The notes under the pieces were generated by a model. The model searched no databases and had not been told where the DNA came from. It saw nothing but the letters and a program-made list of their open reading frames with translations. Below, piece after piece: positions 25,943 through 34,389 of a stretch of DNA of 35,834 bases. Source of the DNA: Bradyrhizobiaceae bacterium (GTDB lineage Bacteria; Pseudomonadota; Alphaproteobacteria; Rhizobiales; Aestuariivirgaceae). Position numbers and translations under genes: made by a program. Position 1 is the first letter of the stretch. The number at the start of each line of letters is the position of its first letter. The stretch lies in assembly GCA_947475225.1 (NCBI GenBank), contig CANJMQ010000042.1:1-35834 (forward strand), written 5' to 3'.

Positions 25943-26003
25943 GGGCCGGTGTTGCTTCTCCCGCCGCGCCAAGTCAAGCTGAGGCACCCATGAGCCTGCA
26001 AGA

Positions 26004-28472
26004 ATGAGCCTGCCGCAACGCTTCCTCGACTGGTTTTCCGCCCGCGGCTGGGCGCCGCGCGCGCACCAGCTGCGCGTGCTGGACCATGCGCAGCACCGCG
26101 AGAGCGTGCTGCTGATCTCACCCACCGGCGGCGGCAAGACGCTGGCGGGTTTCCTGCCGAGTCTCGCGGAGATCACCGAACGCGGCTCCGGAGAAGGCAT
26201 TCACACGCTCTACGTCTCGCCTTTGAAGGCGCTGGCGGTGGACATCGCGAGGAACCTCGAAGCGCCCATTGCCGAAATGGGCCTTCCGGTAATCGTCGAG
26301 ACCCGGACCGGTGACACGCCGCATTCCAAGCGCGTGCGGCAGCGGCAGAAGCCACCCGACATCCTGATCACCACGCCGGAGCAGGTCTCCCTGCTGGTGG
26401 CCGACCCGCATGCGGCACATTTGCTGAAAGGCATGCGCACGGTCATCCTTGACGAGCTGCATGCGATGGTGACTTCGAAACGCGGCGTGCTGCTTTCGCT
26501 TGCGCTCACGCGCGTGCAGGCACTGGCGCCGAACGCCATACGCATCGGACTTTCGGCAACCGTGGCGGACCCTGATGCGCTGCGGGCGTGGCTGGTGCCC
26601 ACGGGTGAGAAACCGGCGCCACTGGTGCTGGGGCAGCCGGGCGCGAGGCCGGAGATCCGCATCCTCTCATCCGTCGAGCGGGTGCCGTGGTCGGGGCATT
26701 CGTCGATCTATGCGATTCCGGAGATCTATGACGAGATCCGCAAGGCGAGGATGACACTGGTCTTTGTCAACACGCGGTCGCAGGCGGAACTGGTCTTCCA
26801 GGCGCTGTGGGAGGCCAATGACGATAACCTTCCCATAGCACTCCACCACGGCTCGCTTGACGTCGGCCAGCGGCGCAAGGTGGAGGCGGCGATGGGCGAA
26901 GGCCGCCTGCGCGCCGTGGTCTGCACCTCGACGCTGGAACTCGGCATCGACTGGGGCGACGTGGATCTTGTGGTGCATGTGGGCGCGCCCAAGGGGTCAA
27001 GCCGGCTGCTGCAACGGATCGGGCGCTCCAATCACAAGCTCGACCTGCCGTCGCAGGCGCTGCTCGTTCCCTCCAACCGCTTCGAGGTGCTGGAATGCCA
27101 GGCAGCGCTGCAGGCCGCGGAGGTAAATGCGCAGGACACCGAGTATCCGATGGTACTGAAGATGGACGTGCTGGCGCAGCACATATTGTGCCGGGCCTGC
27201 GCGGGGCCATTCCGGGCGGATGAGCTGTTCGCCGAGGTCTCATCGGCTTGGACCTATCGCAAGCTGACGCGCGAGGAGTTCGACAAGGCCATCGACTACG
27301 TGGCGACTGGCGGCTATGCGTTGCGCGCCTATGAGCGCTATGCGAAGTTGAAGCCGCAAGGAGACGGCACGCTGCGGCTGGCGCACCCGCGCCTCGCCAT
27401 GGCCTATCGCCTGAACATGGGCACCATCGTCGAGGACGAGATGCTGAAGGTTCGGCTGGCGCATGTGAAGCGCAGGCTGGGCAAGCGCGTGGTGGTGGGC
27501 GGGCGCGTGTTGGGCGAGGTGGAGGAATGGTTCGTCAGTCAGCTGACGGTCGGGCAGACCTTCGTCTTCGCAGGCGAGGTGCTGCGCTTCGAGGGGCTCG
27601 ACGAGTTCGGCGTACTCGCCTCGCGCTCCAATGACCGCGAGCCCATGGTGCCGTCCTACCAGGGCGGCAAGTTTCCGCTGTCTACCTATCTCGCCGAGCG
27701 GGTGCGGCAGATGCTGGCCGACCCATTATCGTGGAACGGCCTGCCGCCACAGGTGCGGGCGTGGCTGTCGCTGCAACGCTTCCGCTCCGTTGTGCCAAAG
27801 GCGGACGAGATGCTGGTGGAGACCTTCCCGCGCGCCGACAAGCACTACATGGTGTGCTACCCCTTCGAGGGCCGCCTCGCGCACCAGACGCTGGGCATGC
27901 TGCTGACGCGGAGGCTGGAGCGCGCGGGGCTGCAGCCCTTGGGGTTCGTCGCTTCCGAATATGCACTCGTGATCTGGATGGTGCGCGACCTTTCACTCGC
28001 CGTCGCTTCAGGGCGCATCTCGCTCGGCCGACTGTTCGACGAGGACATGATGGGCGACGACCTCGAGGCGTGGATGGCGGAGTCGGCGTTGATGAAGCGC
28101 ACCTTCCGCAATGCGGCGATCATCGCCGGGCTGATCGAGCGGCGCCAGCCCGGCAAGGAGAAGACGGCGCGGCAGATGACGGTGAACACCGACCTGATCT
28201 ATGACGTGCTGCGCACGCACCAGCCGGACCACCTGCTGCTGCGCGCCGCGTGGGACGACGCAGCAGACGGCCTGATCGACGCCCATCGGCTGGGCGCCAT
28301 GCTGAGGCGCATCAAGGGGCAGATATTGCACAAGCCGCTCGACACAGTGTCGCCGCTGTCGGTTCCCATCCTCTTGGATATCAGTCGCGAATCGGTTTAC
28401 GGCGAAGGCCATGATGCCCTTCTCGCCGAAGCCGCGAACGCCCTCATCGACGAGGCCATGCGGCTTGTCTAG
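26004..28472 (+). CDS. Ligase-associated DEXH helicase (Lhr-like)
   Basis: An 822-residue superfamily 2 helicase of the Lhr group called 'ligase-associated DNA damage response helicase'. Motif I is PTGGGKT (40-46), motif II DELH (150-153), motif III LSAT, and motif VI the QRIGRSNH segment; ELGIDWGDVDLVVHVGAPKG is highly typical. The C-terminal 350 residues form the winged-helix and Lhr-type domain. It normally works in a set with an ATP-dependent ligase, a 3' exonuclease-like MBL protein and the phosphoesterase PdeM. Only PdeM is present here, overlapping the stop. A short frame (ATG at 25990, five codons) ends within the start codon as ATGA, and the nine bases ATGAGCCTG occur at both starts. 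Confidence 0.93.
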   Translation: MSLPQRFLDWFSARGWAPRAHQLRVLDHAQHRESVLLISPTGGGKTLAGFLPSLAEITERGSGEGIHTLYVSPLKALAVDIARNLEAPIAEMGLPVIVETRTGDTPHSKRVRQRQKPPDILITTPEQVSLLVADPHAAHLLKGMRTVILDELHAMVTSKRGVLLSLALTRVQALAPNAIRIGLSATVADPDALRAWLVPTGEKPAPLVLGQPGARPEIRILSSVERVPWSGHSSIYAIPEIYDEIRKARMTLVFVNTRSQAELVFQALWEANDDNLPIALHHGSLDVGQRRKVEAAMGEGRLRAVVCTSTLELGIDWGDVDLVVHVGAPKGSSRLLQRIGRSNHKLDLPSQALLVPSNRFEVLECQAALQAAEVNAQDTEYPMVLKMDVLAQHILCRACAGPFRADELFAEVSSAWTYRKLTREEFDKAIDYVATGGYALRAYERYAKLKPQGDGTLRLAHPRLAMAYRLNMGTIVEDEMLKVRLAHVKRRLGKRVVVGGRVLGEVEEWFVSQLTVGQTFVFAGEVLRFEGLDEFGVLASRSNDREPMVPSYQGGKFPLSTYLAERVRQMLADPLSWNGLPPQVRAWLSLQRFRSVVPKADEMLVETFPRADKHYMVCYPFEGRLAHQTLGMLLTRRLERAGLQPLGFVASEYALVIWMVRDLSLAVASGRISLGRLFDEDMMGDDLEAWMAESALMKRTFRNAAIIAGLIERRQPGKEKTARQMTVNTDLIYDVLRTHQPDHLLLRAAWDDAADGLIDAHRLGAMLRRIKGQILHKPLDTVSPLSVPILLDISRESVYGEGHDALLAEAANALIDEAMRLV

Positions 28473-29142
28473 GTCACACCGCATCACGCTCTCCGGCGTG
28501 GACTTCGTCCCTCACCTGTCAGGCGCGCTCTTCGCGCCGGACTTCGAGGCATTGCTGGTGGCGGACCTTCACCTCGAGAAGGGCACGAGCCTTGCCCGGC
28601 GCGGCGTACACCTGCCGCCTTACGACACACGCGAGTCTCTTTTGCAGTTGCAGGCGGCGATTGAGGAGACGCAGCCGCGGCGGCTGATCTTCCTCGGCGA
28701 CAGCTTCCACGATGGCGGGGCGCGCGAGCGCATCGATGCGGCGGACCTCGCGCTGCTGCGCGCGATCACGGCAGTGGCCGAGACGGTGTGGATCACCGGC
28801 AACCACGATCCGTCACCACCCCAGGACGTGGGCGGCATCATCATCGAGGAGATGGCGCTGGGGCCGGTGACGTTGCGCCACCATCCGAGGATGCTGCGCG
28901 ACGGCGAGGCGGAGATTTCAGGCCACCTGCATCCGGCGGCGGCGATCCATGCGCGCGGCCATCGCATCCGCTGCCGCTGCTTCATCGCCGATGCACAGCG
29001 GCTGATCATGCCGGCCTTCGGCAGCTACACCGGTGCGCTGAACGTGCGCTCGGAAGCCTTCGATGGACTGTTCGGCGATTTCAACGTGTGGATGATCGGC
29101 GAAAAGGCGGTCCACCGCTTCCCCGCAGCCCAGGTCAGGTAG
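28465..29142 (+). CDS. pdeM: Ligase-associated endonuclease PdeM
   Basis: A 225-residue calcineurin-type metallophosphoesterase. The two-metal motifs are present in order: DLHLEKG, GDSFHDGG, GNHD and GHLHP. ARRGVHLPPYDTRESL is the segment between motifs I and II typical of PdeM, the nuclease of the ligase-associated repair set. It follows the Lhr-like helicase with an eight-base overlap if it starts at TTG 28465 (MSRSHRITLSG), which gives the family N-terminus; no ATG fits nearer than the long upstream frame at 28411, which would duplicate helicase coding in another frame. Coupled translation is likely. The C-terminus overlaps the convergent DUF3429 gene by eight bases. Confidence 0.88.
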   Translation: MSRSHRITLSGVDFVPHLSGALFAPDFEALLVADLHLEKGTSLARRGVHLPPYDTRESLLQLQAAIEETQPRRLIFLGDSFHDGGARERIDAADLALLRAITAVAETVWITGNHDPSPPQDVGGIIIEEMALGPVTLRHHPRMLRDGEAEISGHLHPAAAIHARGHRIRCRCFIADAQRLIMPAFGSYTGALNVRSEAFDGLFGDFNVWMIGEKAVHRFPAAQVR

Positions 29143-29599
29143 CCAGCACCGCGAGAAGTGCTGCCACGAGCGAGACGACCGCACCCGCGGTGAGGATCAT
29201 GCGCAGGCGACCGAACCAGCTGGGAAGACGACCGGCATCGACACTGATCACGTCCCAGAGGCCTTGCATGAGAAATCCGGCAATCAGCAACGCCAGCGCC
29301 GGAATGGCAGGCAGGAAGGCGGCGGCAAGGCCGGCGAGCGAGCCAAGCACGCTGGCCGAGAATTCCATGGTCTGGCGGCCCGAGTCATAGGGACCAATGG
29401 CGGTGCCCCAGCGGATACCGCCCAGGAAGGACAGGATGATCGCCCCATAGATGATCGCGAGCTTGAGGCCCGCCGCTGGGGGCAGCAGCGATATGTTGAC
29501 CCACAGCGAGGCTGCGCCAGCCACGAAGGGAATAAGACCTGCGAGGCCGAGCCAGAGGGCGGGGCCGGGAATCTTGCCGGATAGGGTACGGTCGCTCAT
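29135..29599 (-). CDS. DUF3429 membrane protein
   Basis: A 154-residue inner-membrane protein with about five hydrophobic helices. PALWLGLAGLIPFVAGA at the start and IILSFLGGIRWG in the middle are typical of DUF3429, a family of unknown function widespread in proteobacteria. Start is the ATG at 29599; the longer frame to 29683 has no family character. It lies 38 bases downstream of the PodJ-like gene stop on the same strand and may be read through from it. No role can be given. Confidence 0.85.
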   Translation of the reverse strand: MSDRTLSGKIPGPALWLGLAGLIPFVAGAASLWVNISLLPPAAGLKLAIIYGAIILSFLGGIRWGTAIGPYDSGRQTMEFSASVLGSLAGLAAAFLPAIPALALLIAGFLMQGLWDVISVDAGRLPSWFGRLRMILTAGAVVSLVAALLAVLAT

Positions 29600-29637
29600 C
29601 AACCCGTTTTGGCGCGGCGAGGCCCGTGAGGCAAGGG

Positions 29638-32562
29638 TCAGGACGCCTGCCCGAGGGTGCTGCCCTGCCGGGCGTCGTTCCAACTCGGGTCAACGACCGT
29701 CACCACATTGGCGCTGTCATCCGACGGCGTCGGCGCCCAGGTGGCAAGGCGAGCGTTGGCGGCCTTGAGATCGGGCTCCGGCAGTTTCTTCGCCAGAACC
29801 GTGGCGCGCTGCAGGGAATCAGGGTCACCCTGCTTGGCGGAGAGCGAGTACCAGACATAGGCCTCTTCCGCGCTGGGCGGCGTGCCGAGGCCGCGCTCAT
29901 AGAGGATGGCAAGATTGAACTGGCTGTCGGCGAAGCCGCGCTCGGCGGCGGCCTTGAACCAGCGGAAGGCGCGATCGAAATCGGCGGGCCCCGCCTTGTC
30001 GCCGGCGGCGATCACGGCGGCATTGTGCATGGCCTTGACGTTGCCGCCCAGTGCCGCGCGCTCATACCAAGCCAGCGCCTGCACCGGATCGGCGGCCGTG
30101 CCCTTGCCAAGCTCATGGAGCGTTGCGAGGCGGTATTGCGCCGGCGCGAGGCCGCGGGTGGCGGCCTGCTGATACCAATAGAGCGCCTTGGCAAAATCCT
30201 GCGCCACGCCCTGACCGTCAAGGTAGCGTCCGCCGACAATGAACTGGGCGCTGGCATTGCCATTGGCAGCGGCGCTGCGCAGCGCCTCGGTACCGGTCTC
30301 GGGTGGAGGCATTTCCAGCTTCGCCGCGACGGGACTTGATGTGGACTTCGCCAGTGAGCCCGCTGGCAGCGAGCCTGTGACGATGGGGTCCGGCGGCTCG
30401 ACGAGGAGGCCAACCTTGGCAGGCGCGACGGCAGGCGCCGAACTCATGGCGGGAGCCGGGGCTGCAGCAGGGCGGACCGGCATTTCAGTGGCGCCAGACT
30501 GCTGCACGGCTGGCGCAGAGGGCGTCGAGAGGCTGCGATAGGCGAAGACCGAGGCGGCGACCAGCAGCACGAGGCCTGCAAGGATGAGTGTGCGGCGGCC
30601 GACCTTGGGTTGTGCTGCAGGCGTGGCAAAGGTGGCGGAGACAGTCGCCGCCGGATCCACACTCTGCGCCCTGTCGATGCGCTTGCCACGCCAGCGCTGC
30701 AGGAAGGAGAGCTTGGAGGGCTTCGGGTCGGCGGCGGGCTGGGTAAGCACGGCATACTCGGCCCGCAGGGCCGAAGGACGTGTGGCGGCTGCCTGCGCGG
30801 CGCGGCGGGCGGCAGCAATGAAATCATCGCTGCCCGACAGAGGCTCCGGCGACGACACGTCGGACGCATCATCGCTGGCCAGGGCGGCGGGCATGGCCGC
30901 TTCCATCTGTGGTGTTTCCACGCCGGGAGGGTGGGCGGACTGCACGGGCGTCGAGCGCGGCGAGGATTCGAGTTCAGCAATCTTCTCGACGATCTCAGCC
31001 AGCGTCTCATGCACGGCTTCGAAGGTATCCTGGTGTCGGCGCTCGGCGGTGGCCGACGTTTCACGGATGGCGCGCAGCCCGTCCTCCAGGGCTTGCAGCT
31101 CGAGCGAGGGCCCGCTGAAACCGGGCTGCGGCGGTTGATAGCGCTCCAGCGCGCGAGTCGCTGCCGTCTCCGCCGCCTCGCCGACGGAGACGCGCGTCTG
31201 TTCGAGTGAGTCGTAGAGCTGGCGGATCGCCTGCTCCATGGTTTCGAGATGACCGAGCTGGTCCTCCGTCTGCTCGACGCGGGCATTGATGGCAACGATG
31301 CTGTCCTCGAGGTGACGCAGCGACTGCTGGTCGCCCTGCAGCCGGATCGCCTCGGCTAGCCGATGGTCGAGTTCGGCAATGCGCTGCTCCAGCGCACCCA
31401 CCTGCGGTTCGTCGCGGCTGGCCGTGGCCGCCTGCTCAAGGCGGCGGTTGATGTCGCCCAGCCGCTTGTCCATGTCAGCGAGCGGGCGCATGTCTGGTCC
31501 TTGCGCCACGCGCGCCGAGAGTTGCTCGATGGCAGCACGCAGCGACTGCACGTCACGCTCGCTGGCGGCACCGGCCTTTACGTCATCGAGGCGGCGGGCG
31601 AGGCCCGCCATGTCGCCATGGAGCTTGGCGATCTCGGTTGCCATCACGGACGGTGCGTTGGCGGCGGCGGCCTGGGCCTCCTTGAGCGAGGCCAGCATGC
31701 GCGTCTCGACCTCGCGCAATTCACCGCGCAGCGCCGTGACGGCGGAAGCCTGTGCCTGGTTCGCCATCTGCTGGGCATTTGACCGCACGCCCTCGATGCG
31801 TTCCGTCATCAGACCTTCGGAGCGCTGGATGCGGCTGACCAATTCGCCGAGACGGCTTTCAAGTCCCGAGAGGACGGGAGCGGCGCGCAGGATATCCTCG
31901 CCATTCGGCACACCCTGGCGCTCGGAGAAATCCGCCAGCCGGTCCTGCATCGACTTGAACGAGTCGCGGGTACGCTTCTCGCTGACTTCAATATGCTCCA
32001 CCACCGAGCGAATGGCAGACTCAAGTGCGGAGTAACCCGGCACATCCTCCGGCCGTTCGAGGCCGCCGGGGCGCCCCAACTGGGAGATCTGCCGGGCGAA
32101 GAAGGTAAGACGCTCGTTGACAGCGGTGAGCGCATCAACCGTCTGGCGCTCGTTCTCGTCGATGCGCTCGATGATACGCTCGAACTCTTCACGTTCGGCG
32201 ACGCGGCTCCGCTCAGGGGATGGCGGCGGGACGGTATGGCTCTCGCGCTGCGCGAGATCGGCCAATTGCTGGGCGATGTCCTGGAGGCGGAGGGCGCTGT
32301 CGTCACGGCGCTCAGCCCTTGGCGAGGGATGGCGGGGGCTGACATCGGGCCGGGATGGTTCAGGGGGCGGCAACGAAGAGGACACGAAGTTTTCCCATGG
32401 GTGAGAATCAGCCTGCATGGTCACGATATGCGCGCTCTGATCGAAAATCACGCTATTTAACCATTCTCCCAGCGTAAGGCCGGCCTTGCGGGCAGCAAGC
32501 TTCGCCGCCTCGCGGGCCTCGGGCTCGATACCCTTCACGCTCCAGGGAATGCCCGGTTTCAT
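29638..32562 (-). CDS. podJ: PodJ-like polar localisation protein with Sel1 repeats
   Basis: A 974-residue bitopic protein. The opening MKPGIPWSVKGIEPEAREAA is the conserved N-terminus of alphaproteobacterial PodJ-like proteins. A long Glu/Gln/Arg-rich coiled coil fills about 90-560, a Pro/Ala-rich linker with phosphorylation-type Ser/Asp patches follows, one membrane helix lies near 655-677 (LILAGLVLLVAASVFAY), and four Sel1 repeats lie in the periplasm at about 754-945 (ALYWYQQAATRGLAPAQYRLA and similar). In Caulobacter PodJ organises one pole for pili and holdfast and recruits PleC. The C-terminal peptidoglycan-binding domain of that protein is missing here; the end is a short tail. The ATG at 32562 gives the family N-terminus. 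A CtrA-like TAAA-N7-TTAA site lies upstream at 32661-32675. Confidence 0.85.
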   Translation of the reverse strand: MKPGIPWSVKGIEPEAREAAKLAARKAGLTLGEWLNSVIFDQSAHIVTMQADSHPWENFVSSSLPPPEPSRPDVSPRHPSPRAERRDDSALRLQDIAQQLADLAQRESHTVPPPSPERSRVAEREEFERIIERIDENERQTVDALTAVNERLTFFARQISQLGRPGGLERPEDVPGYSALESAIRSVVEHIEVSEKRTRDSFKSMQDRLADFSERQGVPNGEDILRAAPVLSGLESRLGELVSRIQRSEGLMTERIEGVRSNAQQMANQAQASAVTALRGELREVETRMLASLKEAQAAAANAPSVMATEIAKLHGDMAGLARRLDDVKAGAASERDVQSLRAAIEQLSARVAQGPDMRPLADMDKRLGDINRRLEQAATASRDEPQVGALEQRIAELDHRLAEAIRLQGDQQSLRHLEDSIVAINARVEQTEDQLGHLETMEQAIRQLYDSLEQTRVSVGEAAETAATRALERYQPPQPGFSGPSLELQALEDGLRAIRETSATAERRHQDTFEAVHETLAEIVEKIAELESSPRSTPVQSAHPPGVETPQMEAAMPAALASDDASDVSSPEPLSGSDDFIAAARRAAQAAATRPSALRAEYAVLTQPAADPKPSKLSFLQRWRGKRIDRAQSVDPAATVSATFATPAAQPKVGRRTLILAGLVLLVAASVFAYRSLSTPSAPAVQQSGATEMPVRPAAAPAPAMSSAPAVAPAKVGLLVEPPDPIVTGSLPAGSLAKSTSSPVAAKLEMPPPETGTEALRSAAANGNASAQFIVGGRYLDGQGVAQDFAKALYWYQQAATRGLAPAQYRLATLHELGKGTAADPVQALAWYERAALGGNVKAMHNAAVIAAGDKAGPADFDRAFRWFKAAAERGFADSQFNLAILYERGLGTPPSAEEAYVWYSLSAKQGDPDSLQRATVLAKKLPEPDLKAANARLATWAPTPSDDSANVVTVVDPSWNDARQGSTLGQAS

Positions 32563-32660
32563 GTGGCTTCGTCTTTCAATTGTCCGCGCCGTGGACAATG
32601 ACCATGAAATGATCACGAAAACGGCGCAGGAATTCCCTCACCAAAGGTTAATGAGTTCGG

Positions 32661-32675
32661 TAAACATTCAGTTAA
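32661..32675. promoter_or_regulatory. CtrA-like box upstream of the PodJ-like gene
   Basis: TAAA (32661-32664), seven bases, TTAA (32672-32675); on the minus strand TTAA-N7-TTTA, one mismatch from the CtrA consensus TTAA-N7-TTAA. It lies about 100 bases ahead of the PodJ-like start in an AT-rich stretch. AT-rich DNA gives such matches by chance, so it is only a candidate. Confidence 0.35.
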
Positions 32676-32849
32676 GCACTTGTTCTTTTGCACAATTTTC
32701 TATGCGAACACGGGCCGGAAATGGCACATTTAACGGTTTGAAGGCGCTTGGCAGCTAAAATTGACGCAGGGGGATACACAACGCACCCCGCGAGGTTTAT
32801 ATTAGACTGCACGGCCCCAGCGACTCGACTTACCGGAGCAAGACATATC

Positions 32850-33287
32850 ATGAGCATGATTGAAGCCAACGAGCGGTCAAAACGCGACCGCACCTATTCG
32901 ATTACCGAGCTGTGCCGCGAATTTGACGTTACGCCCCGCACCCTTCGCTTCTATGAGCAAAAGGGCCTTCTCCACCCCGCACGCCGTGGCTGGACGCGCC
33001 TTTTCAGCTATCGCGACCGGGCCCGCCTGCAGCTGATCCTGCGCGGCAAGAAGGTTGGCTTCGCGCTCGAAGAGATCAAGGAGATGCTCGACCTCTACAA
33101 CCTGCGTGACGGCCAGCTGACCCAGCTCCGTATCGCATCCACCAAGATGCGCGAGCGCCTCGAGGCTTTGCGCCAGCAACGCGTGGAACTTGAGGACGCG
33201 ATTGGCGACCTCGAGCGTACGGTTGTCGTCGTCGACGGCATGCTGAAGGAGCGCGAGGCCACGCAACCCAAGGCCGCGAACAGCTGA
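32850..33287 (+). CDS. MerR family regulator (LiuR-like)
   Basis: A 145-residue dimeric activator/repressor: an N-terminal winged helix-turn-helix (YSITELCREFDVTPRTLRFYEQKGLL, then RRGWTRLFSYRDRARL) and a long C-terminal coiled coil (about 90-138). The lack of cysteine or histidine effector residues at the coil end argues against metal or redox sensing. The body RLQLILRGKKVGFALEEIKEMLDLY resembles LiuR-type regulators of branched-chain acyl-CoA breakdown, though no such catabolic gene is in the window. ATG 32850 and ATG 32856 are both possible; GGAG at 32835 is 11 bases ahead of the first. A strong terminator follows. Confidence 0.85.
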   Translation: MSMIEANERSKRDRTYSITELCREFDVTPRTLRFYEQKGLLHPARRGWTRLFSYRDRARLQLILRGKKVGFALEEIKEMLDLYNLRDGQLTQLRIASTKMRERLEALRQQRVELEDAIGDLERTVVVVDGMLKEREATQPKAANS

Positions 33288-33314
33288 GCCTTCTCCATTC
33301 GCTTGCAGAGTTCA

Positions 33315-33345
33315 GGCATCCGGGTGAAAACCCGGGTGCCTTTTT
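33315..33345 (+). terminator. Intrinsic terminator after the MerR gene
   Basis: An 11-base stem (33315-33325 with 33330-33340, one G-T pair) is closed by a GAAA tetraloop and followed by five Ts. This is the clearest terminator in the window; NudC starts 22 bases later and so needs its own promoter or read-through. Confidence 0.9.
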
Positions 33346-33367
33346 CTCATGATCGGATTGCTGCGCC

Positions 33368-34222
33368 ATGCCACTTGCCTATGTGCTGAACCCGCTCGAC
33401 CGCCGCGCCAATGATCGGCCGAATGCCGAATGGCTGTCGCAGCAGCGCAAGCGCTCCGACACAAGGCTGATCCGCATCGCGGGCGACGCAACGCTGCTGC
33501 ACGACGGCCAGTTGGTAACAGCCAATGACACTGCCGTGGAGCCCACGGTGTTTCTCGGCCTCGATACGCAGGATGTGCCGTGGTTCGCCTGCCGCACCGA
33601 CTCGGCGGAGGGCATGCGTGACCTGCGCAGCCTCGCCATGGAAGAGGCACTGCCGCCGGAAGAACTGGGCATGCTCGCCCAGGCGCGCTCGCTGCTGCAG
33701 TGGCATGAGCGGCGCACATATTGTTCCAACTGCGCCTCGAAGCTCGAGATGGCCGATGCCGGATATCGCCGCCACTGCCCCGGCTGCGGCATGGATCATT
33801 TCCCACGTACCGACCCGGTGGCGATCATGGTGGTGCGGCATGAGGGAAACATCCTGCTCGGCCGCCAGTCATCGTGGAAGCCCGGCATGTATTCGGCCCT
33901 GGCGGGCTTCGTTGAACCTGGCGAGACCATCGAGGACGCGGCGCGGCGCGAGGTGTTCGAGGAGTCGGGTATCAAGGTTGGTGCTGTCAGATATGTGACG
34001 AGCCAGCCGTGGCCATTCCTGTCGAACCTGATGATCGGGCTGATCGGCGATGCCTTGTCTGCCAAAATCACTCTCGATGAGAAAGAGCTTGAAGATGCGC
34101 GGTGGTTCTCACCCGCCGAGGCGCGCATGATGGTGGAGCGCACGCACCCCGAGGGGCTTTATGCCGCGAATCCCTATGCCATCGCGCATGAACTTGTGAG
34201 GGTGGTGCTGGAAGAACCGTAA
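33368..34222 (+). CDS. nudC: NAD(+) diphosphatase / RNA deNADding enzyme NudC
   Basis: A 284-residue Nudix hydrolase that splits NAD(H) into NMN and AMP and removes NAD caps from RNA. A four-cysteine zinc site is present (C119, C122, C137, C140), followed by the Nudix box G-x5-E-x7-RE-x2-EE-x-G (GFVEPGE near 180-186, REVFEESG near 194-201) and the NudC-specific SQPWPFLSNLM. The N-terminal 100 residues are the usual divergent domain. The ATG at 33368 begins MPLAYVLNPLDR. Neighbours do not suggest a pathway; the MerR terminator stands just upstream. Confidence 0.95.
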   Translation: MPLAYVLNPLDRRANDRPNAEWLSQQRKRSDTRLIRIAGDATLLHDGQLVTANDTAVEPTVFLGLDTQDVPWFACRTDSAEGMRDLRSLAMEEALPPEELGMLAQARSLLQWHERRTYCSNCASKLEMADAGYRRHCPGCGMDHFPRTDPVAIMVVRHEGNILLGRQSSWKPGMYSALAGFVEPGETIEDAARREVFEESGIKVGAVRYVTSQPWPFLSNLMIGLIGDALSAKITLDEKELEDARWFSPAEARMMVERTHPEGLYAANPYAIAHELVRVVLEEP

Positions 34223-34290
34223 ACCTCTGGGCTTGCTCGTGCACCTTGCGCAGGCTTGACCTGCGCATCCTCTTGGCGAGACCATAAAAA

Positions 34291-34317
34291 CGACGCCCGG
34301 GTCAAGCCAGGGCGACG
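34291..34317. repeat. Short palindromic repeat 3' of nudC
   Basis: CGACGCCC (34291-34298) and GGGCGACG (34310-34317) form an eight-base imperfect stem around GGTCAAGCC. It is one of two palindromes filling the gap between convergent nudC and pheA and is of the same GC-rich type as the hairpin near 18.4 kb. Confidence 0.5.
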
Positions 34318-34349
34318 TGAGATATTGAGCACGCCGCGCAGGACGGAAG

Positions 34350-34377
34350 CGTCGTCCCGGCTTTCGCCGGGATGACG
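34350..34377. repeat. Palindromic repeat between nudC and pheA
   Basis: CGTCGTCCCGGC (34350-34361) pairs with GCCGGGATGACG (34366-34377) around a TTTC loop, with one wobble pair. The core is the same as in the 24.44 kb element. It lies between convergent genes and may end transcription. Confidence 0.7.
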
Positions 34378-34389
34378 CCTCAACGGAAA

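Noticed and set aside
32763..32810. TTGACG followed by TATATT as promoter of the MerR gene
   Set aside because: The spacing is about 31 bases, too long for a sigma-70 promoter and beyond the 19-20 of MerR-type promoters.
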